Source of the DNA: Chersky-806 sp036502405
GTDB taxonomy: Bacteria; Actinomycetota; Acidimicrobiia; IMCC26256; JAENVU01
Reading direction: 5' to 3'
Assembly (NCBI GenBank): GCA_036502405.1
Contig: DASXYP010000021.1
Coordinates: 1-49,927 of the forward strand
Length of the DNA stretch: 49,927 nt
Under the pieces are notes generated by a model. The model saw only the letters and a list, made by a program, of their open reading frames with translations, was not told where the DNA came from and searched no databases. Of this stretch, positions 1-7,037 are shown one piece after another. The first letter of the stretch is position 1; every line of letters starts with the position of its first letter. The translations under genes and the position numbers were made by a program.

Positions 1-22
1 CGGTTCCGTCCGATAGGAGGAG

Positions 23-1690
23 GTGGTCCCCCAGTCGGATCCTGAGCAGCTCGATGCCTTCCTCCGCAACGCGTTCGTCCACGTCCCGGCCGCGATCGCG
101 GCGATCGGACTGGACGGACGCCTGATTGCGTGCAACCCCGCGTTCGAGGCGATCGTCGGCGCCGGGGCCGAGGATCTCACCGGCGTGGACGCGATGGAGT
201 TCGTGCATCCCGACGACATCGACCAAGCGGTCGCCGCGAGCATCGAGCGGATCGAGGGGCGCCAGGCTCGAACGGACCGACCGCAGCCGATCCGCGTGGT
301 GCGGCGCGACGGTGGCACCGCCTGGGTGCAGTTCGACTCCACGCTCATCGACGGCGGTCCCGGCGATCCGTATGTGCTCGCCACGATGACCGACGTCTCG
401 ATCCAGATCGCGGCCGACGATGCGCGCGCCCGCGACGAAGCCTGGTTCCGCGCGCTCATACAGCACCAGTCCGACATCATCACGGTCGTCGGCTTCGACG
501 GCATGGTCCGCTACATCTCCCCGAACTGCCAACGGCTGCTCGGCTTCGATGCCGAGTCGCTCATCGGGACCTCCGGCATCGACAACATCCATCCCGACGA
601 CATCGGCAGCCTCATCGACGGGCTCGGTGCCCAGCTCACCGACGGGCTCGCAGCGCGGCCGTTCGAGTACCGGCAGCGGCGCAGTGACGGATCGTGGCTG
701 TGGCTCGAAGCCACGGGGAAGGCGCTCCCGGCGGAGTTCGGGGTGGACGCGGTCATCGTCAACGCGCGCGACATCACCGAACGCCGGCGGGCACACGAGG
801 CGGCACGTGATGCCGAGGCCCGGTTCCGCGTCGCCTTCTCGACCTCTCCGCTCGGCATCGGCTTCGCGAACCTGAACGGCCGCTTCACGTGGGTCAACGA
901 CGCGCTCGTCCGGCTGGTCGGCGTCCCGGAGCTCCGCCTCCTCGAGATGAGCTTCCAGGACCTCTCCGACGACGCCGAGCTCGCGCACGAGATCGCGCAG
1001 GCGCGACGCCTGCTGCGGGGAGAGATCGACTCGTTCTGCACCGAGAAGCGCTACCAGCACCCCGACTCCCGGGTCATCTGGGCCCGGCTCCACGTCTCGC
1101 TGGTCCGCGACGCGGGCGGCGACCCGTCGCAGTTCCTCGGCCAGCTCGAGGACATCACCGAGCAGAAGGACCGGGAGCTGAGCCTGAGCCACGACGCAAT
1201 GCACGACCCCCTCACCGGTCTCTTCAACCGCTCCGGCCTGCGCGAGCGCGTCGACGCCGCGTGGGCCGCTCGACGCCCGGCCACACCGATGGCGATCATC
1301 TTCGGCGACCTCGACGGCTTCAAGCACGTCAACGACTCGCTGGGGCACGACGCCGGCGACGAGGTCCTGGTACACGTCGCGCGGCGACTGACCGCGGCGG
1401 TACGCCCCGACGACGTCGTCGCCCGGTGGGGCGGTGACGAGTTCGTGATCGTGTGTCCACGCGTCTCGGGCGCCGAGGAGGCGCGGCGCATCGCGGATCG
1501 GGTGCGGGTCACGATCGAGGCACCGTTCCGGCTCGGTCCGGGGCAGGCCGAGATCGGGATCAGCTTCGGGGTCGCGGTGGACACCGGCCAGCCGCTCCCC
1601 GACCTGCTGCTCAAGGACGCGGACGAGGCGGCCTACCGGGCGAAGCTCGACGGCCGGAACCGGGTCGTCGTCCACAGTCCCGCTTCCTGA
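23..1690 (+). CDS. PAS-PAS-PAS-GGDEF diguanylate cyclase
   Basis: Predicted cytoplasmic diguanylate cyclase that makes cyclic di-GMP from two GTP, gated by PAS sensor domains. Three PAS domains lie at about residues 10-125, 138-260 and 265-385; the second and third carry the ITE(R/Q) ending typical of a PAS-PAC junction. A complete GGDEF domain follows at about 390-550. The active-site motif is an intact GGDEF (residues 470-474), and an RPDD inhibitory-site motif (RxxD) sits exactly five residues before it, so product inhibition is likely. There is no EAL domain, signal peptide or membrane helix. The frame has a stop (TAG) at 14-16, so the GTG at 23 is the most upstream start. An AGGAGG lies only 2 bases before it, which is unusually close. 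What the PAS domains bind cannot be read from sequence. Confidence 0.9.
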   Translation: MVPQSDPEQLDAFLRNAFVHVPAAIAAIGLDGRLIACNPAFEAIVGAGAEDLTGVDAMEFVHPDDIDQAVAASIERIEGRQARTDRPQPIRVVRRDGGTAWVQFDSTLIDGGPGDPYVLATMTDVSIQIAADDARARDEAWFRALIQHQSDIITVVGFDGMVRYISPNCQRLLGFDAESLIGTSGIDNIHPDDIGSLIDGLGAQLTDGLAARPFEYRQRRSDGSWLWLEATGKALPAEFGVDAVIVNARDITERRRAHEAARDAEARFRVAFSTSPLGIGFANLNGRFTWVNDALVRLVGVPELRLLEMSFQDLSDDAELAHEIAQARRLLRGEIDSFCTEKRYQHPDSRVIWARLHVSLVRDAGGDPSQFLGQLEDITEQKDRELSLSHDAMHDPLTGLFNRSGLRERVDAAWAARRPATPMAIIFGDLDGFKHVNDSLGHDAGDEVLVHVARRLTAAVRPDDVVARWGGDEFVIVCPRVSGAEEARRIADRVRVTIEAPFRLGPGQAEIGISFGVAVDTGQPLPDLLLKDADEAAYRAKLDGRNRVVVHSPAS

Positions 1691-1696
1691 TCCCTC

Positions 1697-1720
1697 GAGC
1701 GCCGCCGGGCGCCGGCGCTC
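1697..1720. terminator. Hairpin shared by two convergent genes
   Basis: An 8-bp perfect GC-rich stem (1697-1704 with 1713-1720) around an 8-base loop lies between the converging diguanylate cyclase gene and the membrane-protein gene. It reaches into the latter's stop codon. There is no T-run on either side, so this is a candidate bidirectional terminator typical of high-GC bacteria, judged from symmetry and position only. Confidence 0.5.
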
Positions 1721-3584
1721 AACCCGACAGGTAGACCGCCACCTCGCTCGCCGGCTCTGTGAGCTGCCGGCGGAGCGAGCCGAGCAGCGCGGTGCGCTCG
1801 GAGCTGGGCGGCAGCCGGTGGGCACGGGCCACGAATTCGCGGATCTCCCGCGCGGTCGCAGGCGTCCGGCGCTCGACGTAATGCGCGATGCGCGCCCCCG
1901 GCAGCCGCAGGGACCTGACGTCCTGCGCGCCGCTGACCATCGTCAGGGTTGCCCGGTACGGCCCGGCGCCGGCCACGCGATCGCGACCGTAGATGATTCC
2001 CGAATCCGGCCGGACCACGACCGGCACACCACGTCGTTCGAGCTGGAGGACCAGGCCGGGCCCGACCGCGGTGCCGTAGCTCGTGTCGACGAGGACCGGC
2101 CGGTCACCGCGAGGAAGCTTCGCGATCACCTGCGACGCGATCGCGCGCGCACCCGGCTGCTGACTCGCGAGCGGCACCCCGGCGTTCAGCGCATCGACCG
2201 TCTCGGCCGCGCTGATGCCGACCAGCATCACGAGCGTGACGGGTATCGCGCAACGCAGGACCGCCGCTCGGTGCCGTGGGGCCACCGACAGCCAGAGCCC
2301 CTGCAGCACGAGCACGCCGATGCCGACCCCCAGCACCCAGGTCCATCGGGTCAGGTAGGGGAACACGACACCGATGATGTTGCTGACCGCCACGGTCGCC
2401 ACCACGAACCCGACCGCGACCAGGCCCGCGAGCCAGACGACGGCCTCGACGCGTCGGCGGATCGCGACGCCGACCGCGATCCCTGCGGCCACGAGTCCCA
2501 GTGCCATCCACCAGCGCTCGTCCAGCACCTGCCCGCCGAACACATCGGTTCCCCGCGCGCCGAGGATCCACTCGGGTCGGGGACCCCATTGCCATCCGAG
2601 CACCTTCAACGCGGTCGAGGCACCGGCGGTCGGGTGATCCATTCGGAAGAACCGCCACATGCGCCCGAGGTTGCCGTCGTGCTCGACGAAGGTCCCGTAC
2701 AGCACCGGGGCCCACAACCCGACGAGCACGACCGCCGACACCACCGCGACGGGGATCAGTCGACGCGCGGCACCCGACGGTCGGCTCCGGGCGCGGACCT
2801 CGGCGACGACCATTCCGAGCACGGCCGACGCCACCAGTGCGAGGGTGAAGGGAGCCAGGCCGACGTGGCACTGCACCACGAAGCTCGCCACCCCGACCGC
2901 GATGGGCAGCATCCAGACGTCTCCGACCGTCACCGACCACGCGAGCAGCAACACCAACAGCAGTGGCAGCACCGGCAGCGACGGGTTCCAGGGGTCTCGG
3001 AGGAAATTGGCACCCAGCGCGTGGGTGACGAGCCCCACTGGGATCAGCACGCAGAGCGTCATCGGGAGCCGGCCCCGGCGGAACGCGACCCAGCCGATCG
3101 CCGCGATCGACGCGGCGTTGACGCCGAGCGCGCCGATGTGCATCGAGACGGAGCGCGAGCCGAGCAACCGGTAGGGACCGGCGAGCGCGTAGAACAGCAA
3201 CGGACCCGGTTGGTTCCAGCCGTAGCGCGAGTACGGGCCGACGAGGACGGCGTGGTGGAAGACGTCCCGGACGCGCAGCTCCAGGACGGCCCAGTCGATC
3301 GTCGGGAGGTAGGAGCGTCCGACCGAGAACCAGAGGTCGACCGCGGACGCGAACAGCGGAGTGACCAGCACCACGACGAGCGCGGTCGCCCACCACGCGT
3401 CACGAGGCCGGCGTACGTCGAATCCCGCTGCACCACCACCGCGTCCCGACGAGCACGACGGCGCAGCCGCCCGACGACGCTCGCCCGTCACCACCCGCAC
3501 CGCCAGAGTCTGGCCTGTCGACCGACGGCTCGGGTCGAATCGATCGTTCGCTGCGTGTTCACGTATCGGCGGCGGGCGCGCCAT
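1719..3584 (-). CDS. Multi-pass membrane protein, GT-C glycosyltransferase-like
   Basis: Large integral membrane protein of about 621 residues with around ten to twelve hydrophobic helices from residue 60 to about 480, then a soluble C-terminal part of about 140 residues. The layout resembles GT-C (PMT/ArnT-like) glycosyltransferases: the first extracellular loop is acidic/aromatic and is followed by a WNQPGPLLFY motif, similar to the H/NxPGP..FY signature of actinobacterial GT-C-like proteins. No donor or acceptor can be assigned. The first 58 residues are Arg/Pro-rich and of low complexity, so the true start may lie downstream of the ATG at 3584. The gene stands alone between a convergent diguanylate cyclase gene and a thioesterase gene on the same strand. 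Confidence 0.6.
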   Translation of the reverse strand: MARPPPIREHAANDRFDPSRRSTGQTLAVRVVTGERRRAAAPSCSSGRGGGAAGFDVRRPRDAWWATALVVVLVTPLFASAVDLWFSVGRSYLPTIDWAVLELRVRDVFHHAVLVGPYSRYGWNQPGPLLFYALAGPYRLLGSRSVSMHIGALGVNAASIAAIGWVAFRRGRLPMTLCVLIPVGLVTHALGANFLRDPWNPSLPVLPLLLVLLLAWSVTVGDVWMLPIAVGVASFVVQCHVGLAPFTLALVASAVLGMVVAEVRARSRPSGAARRLIPVAVVSAVVLVGLWAPVLYGTFVEHDGNLGRMWRFFRMDHPTAGASTALKVLGWQWGPRPEWILGARGTDVFGGQVLDERWWMALGLVAAGIAVGVAIRRRVEAVVWLAGLVAVGFVVATVAVSNIIGVVFPYLTRWTWVLGVGIGVLVLQGLWLSVAPRHRAAVLRCAIPVTLVMLVGISAAETVDALNAGVPLASQQPGARAIASQVIAKLPRGDRPVLVDTSYGTAVGPGLVLQLERRGVPVVVRPDSGIIYGRDRVAGAGPYRATLTMVSGAQDVRSLRLPGARIAHYVERRTPATAREIREFVARAHRLPPSSERTALLGSLRRQLTEPASEVAVYLSG

Positions 3585-3730
3585 CGGCGCTGGGTAGGTT
3601 CAGTGCACTGCGCCGACCCGTCCACCCCGAGCGGCATCGGCGCAGGCGTCTCGACGGCCCTGGCTCCGATCGCAGCCGGGGCCTCGACGCGCGCGGCCGC
3701 GCCGGTGGCTCCGCGTACGCGGAGGGCGGG

Positions 3731-4570
3731 TCAGGCCGGTGGGTTCGACAGGCGACGGTAGAGGCACTGCCCCCCGCCCGATGCGTGCAGCTTCCCGCTC
3801 TCCGACCACACACCCGCGGTCCAGCCGAACAAGCCACCGGTGGAGAGCGGCGCGGCACCCTCGCAGAGCAGCCAGTCGTGGTCGCTCGTCGGCTGATGGA
3901 ACGCGACGTTCAGGTCGAGCGTCGGCGCGATGAACGCCGGGTTGGTCCACGCGTGGGGGCGGTGCGCCGAGGGCCAGCTCGGCAGGTCGACGAGGATCAC
4001 GCAACGGGTGGCGTCGACCCACGGCTCGTCGAACGTCGGGGTCGGCGTGAACCGCAGCCATTCGCGCCACTCCGCCGGTCGTGGCCCGTCGGGCGGCCAC
4101 TCGAGCTCGAAGTCGAGCGGTCGGCCTTCGAGGTTGTTCCAGAACGGAAACGGCGGCGGGGCGTCGGCCGGCAGCAGGTCGCGGATGTCCGAGAGCTGCC
4201 CCGGCCCGGGCACGTCGGGCATCTCGGTCTCGTCGTGCTCGAGCCCCTCGACGTCACCGACGCTCCAGACCATCGCATCGAGGATCGGACGATCCCCCTG
4301 GGTCACCTCCACCCGCTGCGCGGTCGCGGTCCGGCCCCGCTTGCGCGTGGACACCTGCAGCTCGACGTCGCCGAACTCGGCCACGCCGAGGTAGTGGCAC
4401 GAGAACGCGGCCGGCCTCGGGTCCTCGGTCGACGCTCCCGCGGCCCGCAACGCGCAGGCGGCCACGTACCCGCCCATCGGTCCCCAGATCTCCCAGTCCT
4501 TGCTGAGCGTCGTCGTGAACCGCCCGGCGCCGCGCGGCCGAGGCTCGGTGTCCTTCGCCAGGTCTCCCAT
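3731..4570 (-). CDS. TesB-like acyl-CoA thioesterase family protein
   Basis: Protein of about 279 residues with the double-hotdog layout of the TesB/thioesterase-like superfamily. The N-terminal hotdog starts FTTTLSKDWEIWGPMGGY and holds the family's GG(Y/F) helix turn. The second hotdog ends in HDWLLCEG and then GLFGWTAGVWSESGKLHASGGGQCLYR, split here as an ordinary TesB-type tail in which a W/G-rich segment precedes the final Gln strand. Such proteins hydrolyse acyl-CoA esters in the cytoplasm; the chain-length range is unknown. I chose the ATG at 4570 (MGDLAKD). A GTG at 4606 in the same frame would add 12 residues of unlikely composition. The gene is divergent from the methyltransferase gene at 4653, with about 80 bases between the two. 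Confidence 0.7.
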   Translation of the reverse strand: MGDLAKDTEPRPRGAGRFTTTLSKDWEIWGPMGGYVAACALRAAGASTEDPRPAAFSCHYLGVAEFGDVELQVSTRKRGRTATAQRVEVTQGDRPILDAMVWSVGDVEGLEHDETEMPDVPGPGQLSDIRDLLPADAPPPFPFWNNLEGRPLDFELEWPPDGPRPAEWREWLRFTPTPTFDEPWVDATRCVILVDLPSWPSAHRPHAWTNPAFIAPTLDLNVAFHQPTSDHDWLLCEGAAPLSTGGLFGWTAGVWSESGKLHASGGGQCLYRRLSNPPA

Positions 4571-4652
4571 GCGCCCAGCCTGCCCTCCGCAGGTGCACCC
4601 GGCCACGGATTAATCGATGGCGCCCGCAGGCCGCGGCCGATCAGATGGCGCG

Positions 4653-5381
4653 ATGCAGAACGACCAGGCCCGCTTCTTCGGTGAGCGCACCGCGGCGGTG
4701 TACGACGAGCTGAACGGCGTCGCGCTCCCCGCGATGGTCGACGTGCTGGCCGAGCTCGCCGGGAGCGGTCGGGCGCTCGAGCTCGCGATCGGGACCGGGC
4801 GCGTCGCGCTCCCGCTCGCCGCCCGGGGCATCCGCGTCGAAGGCATCGACATCTCCCCCGCGATGGTGGACCGGTTGCGGGCCAAGCCCGGTGGGACCGC
4901 GCTGGACGTTCGCATCGGCGACTTCGCCGACGTCGCGGTGGACGGGAGCTTCACGCTCATCTACGTCGTCTTCAACACGCTCTTCAACCTCGGCAGCCAG
5001 GACGACCAGGTCCGCTGCTTCGAGAACGTCGCCACGCACCTCGGTGACGATGGTGTCTTCGTGGTCGAGACCTACGTTCCGAGCTTCCTCCATCGTCTGC
5101 GGGACGGTCAGTACGTCGATGCCGAGGCGGTCACGGCCGACGAAGTGCGCCTCGACGTCCTCCGCCACGACCCGGTGGGCCAGCGCATCGACGAGAACCA
5201 TGTCTCCCTGAGCGCGCGGGGAGTGCAGCTGTTCCCGGTGCACCAGCGCTACGCCTGGCCGAGCGAGCTCGACCTGATGGCCCGGATCGCCGGGCTGCAC
5301 CTGCGGCACCGGTGGGCGGACTGGACCCGGTCGCCCTTCACCGACCGGAGCGAGTCGCACGTCTCGGTCTGGGGACGGTGA
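4653..5381 (+). CDS. Class I SAM-dependent methyltransferase
   Basis: Cytoplasmic SAM-dependent methyltransferase of about 242 residues. Motif I reads LELAIGTGRVALPLAARG, followed by the acidic VEGIDIS strand that binds the SAM ribose and a later IYVVFNTLFNL motif, as in the Methyltransf_25/UbiE-like group. Sequences such as FFGERTAAVYDEL at the N-terminus are typical of actinobacterial members annotated only as class I methyltransferases. The acceptor is unknown. The ATG at 4653 (MQNDQARFF) is preferred over the ATG at 4617, because the extra twelve residues are not family-like. The SRPBCC gene follows 32 bases later on the same strand and may be cotranscribed. Confidence 0.78.
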   Translation: MQNDQARFFGERTAAVYDELNGVALPAMVDVLAELAGSGRALELAIGTGRVALPLAARGIRVEGIDISPAMVDRLRAKPGGTALDVRIGDFADVAVDGSFTLIYVVFNTLFNLGSQDDQVRCFENVATHLGDDGVFVVETYVPSFLHRLRDGQYVDAEAVTADEVRLDVLRHDPVGQRIDENHVSLSARGVQLFPVHQRYAWPSELDLMARIAGLHLRHRWADWTRSPFTDRSESHVSVWGR

Positions 5382-5413
5382 CGTCGGAGGAGCCGCGGTG
5401 ACAGGATGCGGCC

Positions 5414-5902
5414 ATGACGGATGAGCGGATGGAAGTGCAGCGCACCATCGCCGCGGCGCCCGAGGCGATCTTCGCGGTGCTGGCCGACCCGAAGGGCCAC
5501 GTGGCGATCGACAGCTCCGGGATGCTGCTCGCGGCGACCGGCGACCCGGTCACCGCGGTCGGCGACTCGTTCGTCGTGCACATGGACCGCGAGTCGCTCA
5601 ACGACTTCCCGATGGGTCGGTACGACGTGACCGTGACCATCAAGACCTTCGTGCCCGACCGTGAGATCGCGTGGACCATCCTCGGCCAGATCAAGCCGCA
5701 GATCGGCCACGTGTACGGCTACCGGCTCGAGCCCACCGAGGACGGCACCCTCGTCACCTCCTACTACGACTGGTCGGACATCGACCCGACCTGGAAGGAG
5801 GCCGACATCTTCCCGATCATCCCCGAGAGCGCGCTGCGCGCCACGCTCGGGATCCTGTCCCGCACGGTCGCGCCCCAGGACTTCGCGCGCCCACCCGACT
5901 GA
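5414..5902 (+). CDS. SRPBCC (START-like) domain protein
   Basis: A 162-residue single-domain protein of the SRPBCC/polyketide cyclase-dehydrase fold, which forms a deep hydrophobic ligand cavity. The first strand (MEVQRTIAAAPEAIFAVLADPKGH) starts with the usual A(P/S)xxxIFxxLADP pattern and is split here only for description. Later come the REIAWTILG and GTLVTSYYDWSD strands and a C-terminal helix from about residue 135. Members bind or process lipids, polyketides or other hydrophobic molecules, and many have no known substrate. The ATG at 5414 has a GGAGGAGC about 20 bases upstream and a nearer CAGGA. The gene follows the methyltransferase gene at 4653-5381 on the same strand. Confidence 0.75.
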   Translation: MTDERMEVQRTIAAAPEAIFAVLADPKGHVAIDSSGMLLAATGDPVTAVGDSFVVHMDRESLNDFPMGRYDVTVTIKTFVPDREIAWTILGQIKPQIGHVYGYRLEPTEDGTLVTSYYDWSDIDPTWKEADIFPIIPESALRATLGILSRTVAPQDFARPPD

Positions 5903-5920
5903 CGCGCCACGCCGACATCT

Positions 5921-6949
5921 CTAGTGCGGCGGGACCGCCCAGTGCTCCAGGTCCCGGCTGCGCGCGATCGCGACGACCGCGTGGCCCTCGCCATGGAACG
6001 TGCGCTTCTCGGGCGCGTCCGAATACGTGAGGTAGTACCAGCCGGCGACGCGCCGCCCGGCGACGAGGTACGCGCAGTTGGCGTGCTCGAAGTCGGTGCC
6101 CGTGAGCCCGGCACCGCGGTTCCACGCCTCCTGCGGTACGGCGAGCGCCCGCGCCGGACCCCAGTGCAGCCAGCCCGCCGCGATCGCCGCGTCGCCGGCC
6201 AGGTCGAAGCGCACCGGCTGGTTGCCGTTGTTCGACGTCGCGAGCAGCTGCCACCGACCGCCGAGATGGAGGAACTGGTAGTTCTCGACCGTGTCGCCCC
6301 GCACCGAGATGTCGGGTGCCCCCAGCAGCTCCCACGGGCCCCGGAGCGTGCCGCTCGTCGAGCGCGCGAGCTCGAACTGCTGCTGGTCGACGCCGCGCTT
6401 GAAGCCCAGCAGCAGGCCGGCCGGCGCCCATACGACGGCCGGATCGATCAGCCGCTCGTCGGGCGCGGCGAACAGCTCGGGCGCGAGGCGGCGCGGGGCC
6501 GAGAACCGGACGAAGTCGCGTGTCGTGCGGAAGTAGAGCTTCGGTCGCGCGCCGGCGCGGTCCGAGGCGAACGACTGGTATGCGACCACGTATCGGCCGT
6601 CAGGCGCGCGCTCGACGTCGGGCGACGCCTCGCCCGCGACCTCGGGGTCGTGTGGCATCGTCGTCACGCGTGACCAGTGCGCGAGGTCCGGGCTGGCGCG
6701 CAAGCCGATGCGCCAGCGACCCGCCCGGTCCGCGAAGCTGAACACCGCGTGCCAGCGGTGCGCGACGGAGACGACGGCCTGGTCCTTCACGACGTGGCGG
6801 GCGTCGGTCAGCATCGGGTTCCGGATCGCGCGCCACGCCACAGTCGGCGAGTCCGACGTGCCGGACTCGGCGGTGGCAGGACTCGCGCATCCACCCGTGA
6901 CGACCGCGATCGCGATGCTCGCGACGAGCAGACCCCGGCGCCTCCGCAC
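5921..6949 (-). CDS. Lipoprotein with GH43-like five-bladed beta-propeller
   Basis: Predicted exported lipoprotein of 342 residues. The N-terminus has an Arg cluster, a hydrophobic stretch and a TGGC lipobox with Cys at residue 21, so it is probably anchored on the outer face of the membrane. The rest consists of repeated blades of the type DGRYVVAYQSF, LYFRTTRDFVRF, DPAVVWAPAGLLLGF and GRWQLLATSNNG. That pattern is seen in family 43/62/117-type glycoside hydrolase propellers. The acidic DP.V and W.A elements recall GH43, but I cannot place the three catalytic acids with confidence, so it may be a binding protein instead. It starts at GTG 6949 and is divergent from the GH78 gene (7038), which suggests joint work on one glycan. 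Confidence 0.6.
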   Translation of the reverse strand: MRRRRGLLVASIAIAVVTGGCASPATAESGTSDSPTVAWRAIRNPMLTDARHVVKDQAVVSVAHRWHAVFSFADRAGRWRIGLRASPDLAHWSRVTTMPHDPEVAGEASPDVERAPDGRYVVAYQSFASDRAGARPKLYFRTTRDFVRFSAPRRLAPELFAAPDERLIDPAVVWAPAGLLLGFKRGVDQQQFELARSTSGTLRGPWELLGAPDISVRGDTVENYQFLHLGGRWQLLATSNNGNQPVRFDLAGDAAIAAGWLHWGPARALAVPQEAWNRGAGLTGTDFEHANCAYLVAGRRVAGWYYLTYSDAPEKRTFHGEGHAVVAIARSRDLEHWAVPPH

Positions 6950-6985
6950 CGGCGCACGCTACCGCCGCGCGCGGTCGCCGACCGG

Positions 6986-6991
6986 TAGGCT
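6986..6991 (+). promoter_or_regulatory. Possible -10 box (TAGGCT) for the GH78 gene
   Basis: TAGGCT fits the TANNNT pattern of actinobacterial -10 boxes and lies about 46 bases before the preferred ATG. No clear -35 element is visible, so this is weak. Confidence 0.3.
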
Positions 6992-7037
6992 CCCCATGCC
7001 GCGACGGGGGCTGCGGCGACGGGCCGAGGGGATGGGC

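Noticed and set aside
23..1690. Reading the PAS-GGDEF protein as bifunctional with an EAL phosphodiesterase
   Set aside because: The frame ends about 80 residues after GGDEF and the following sequence is on the other strand.
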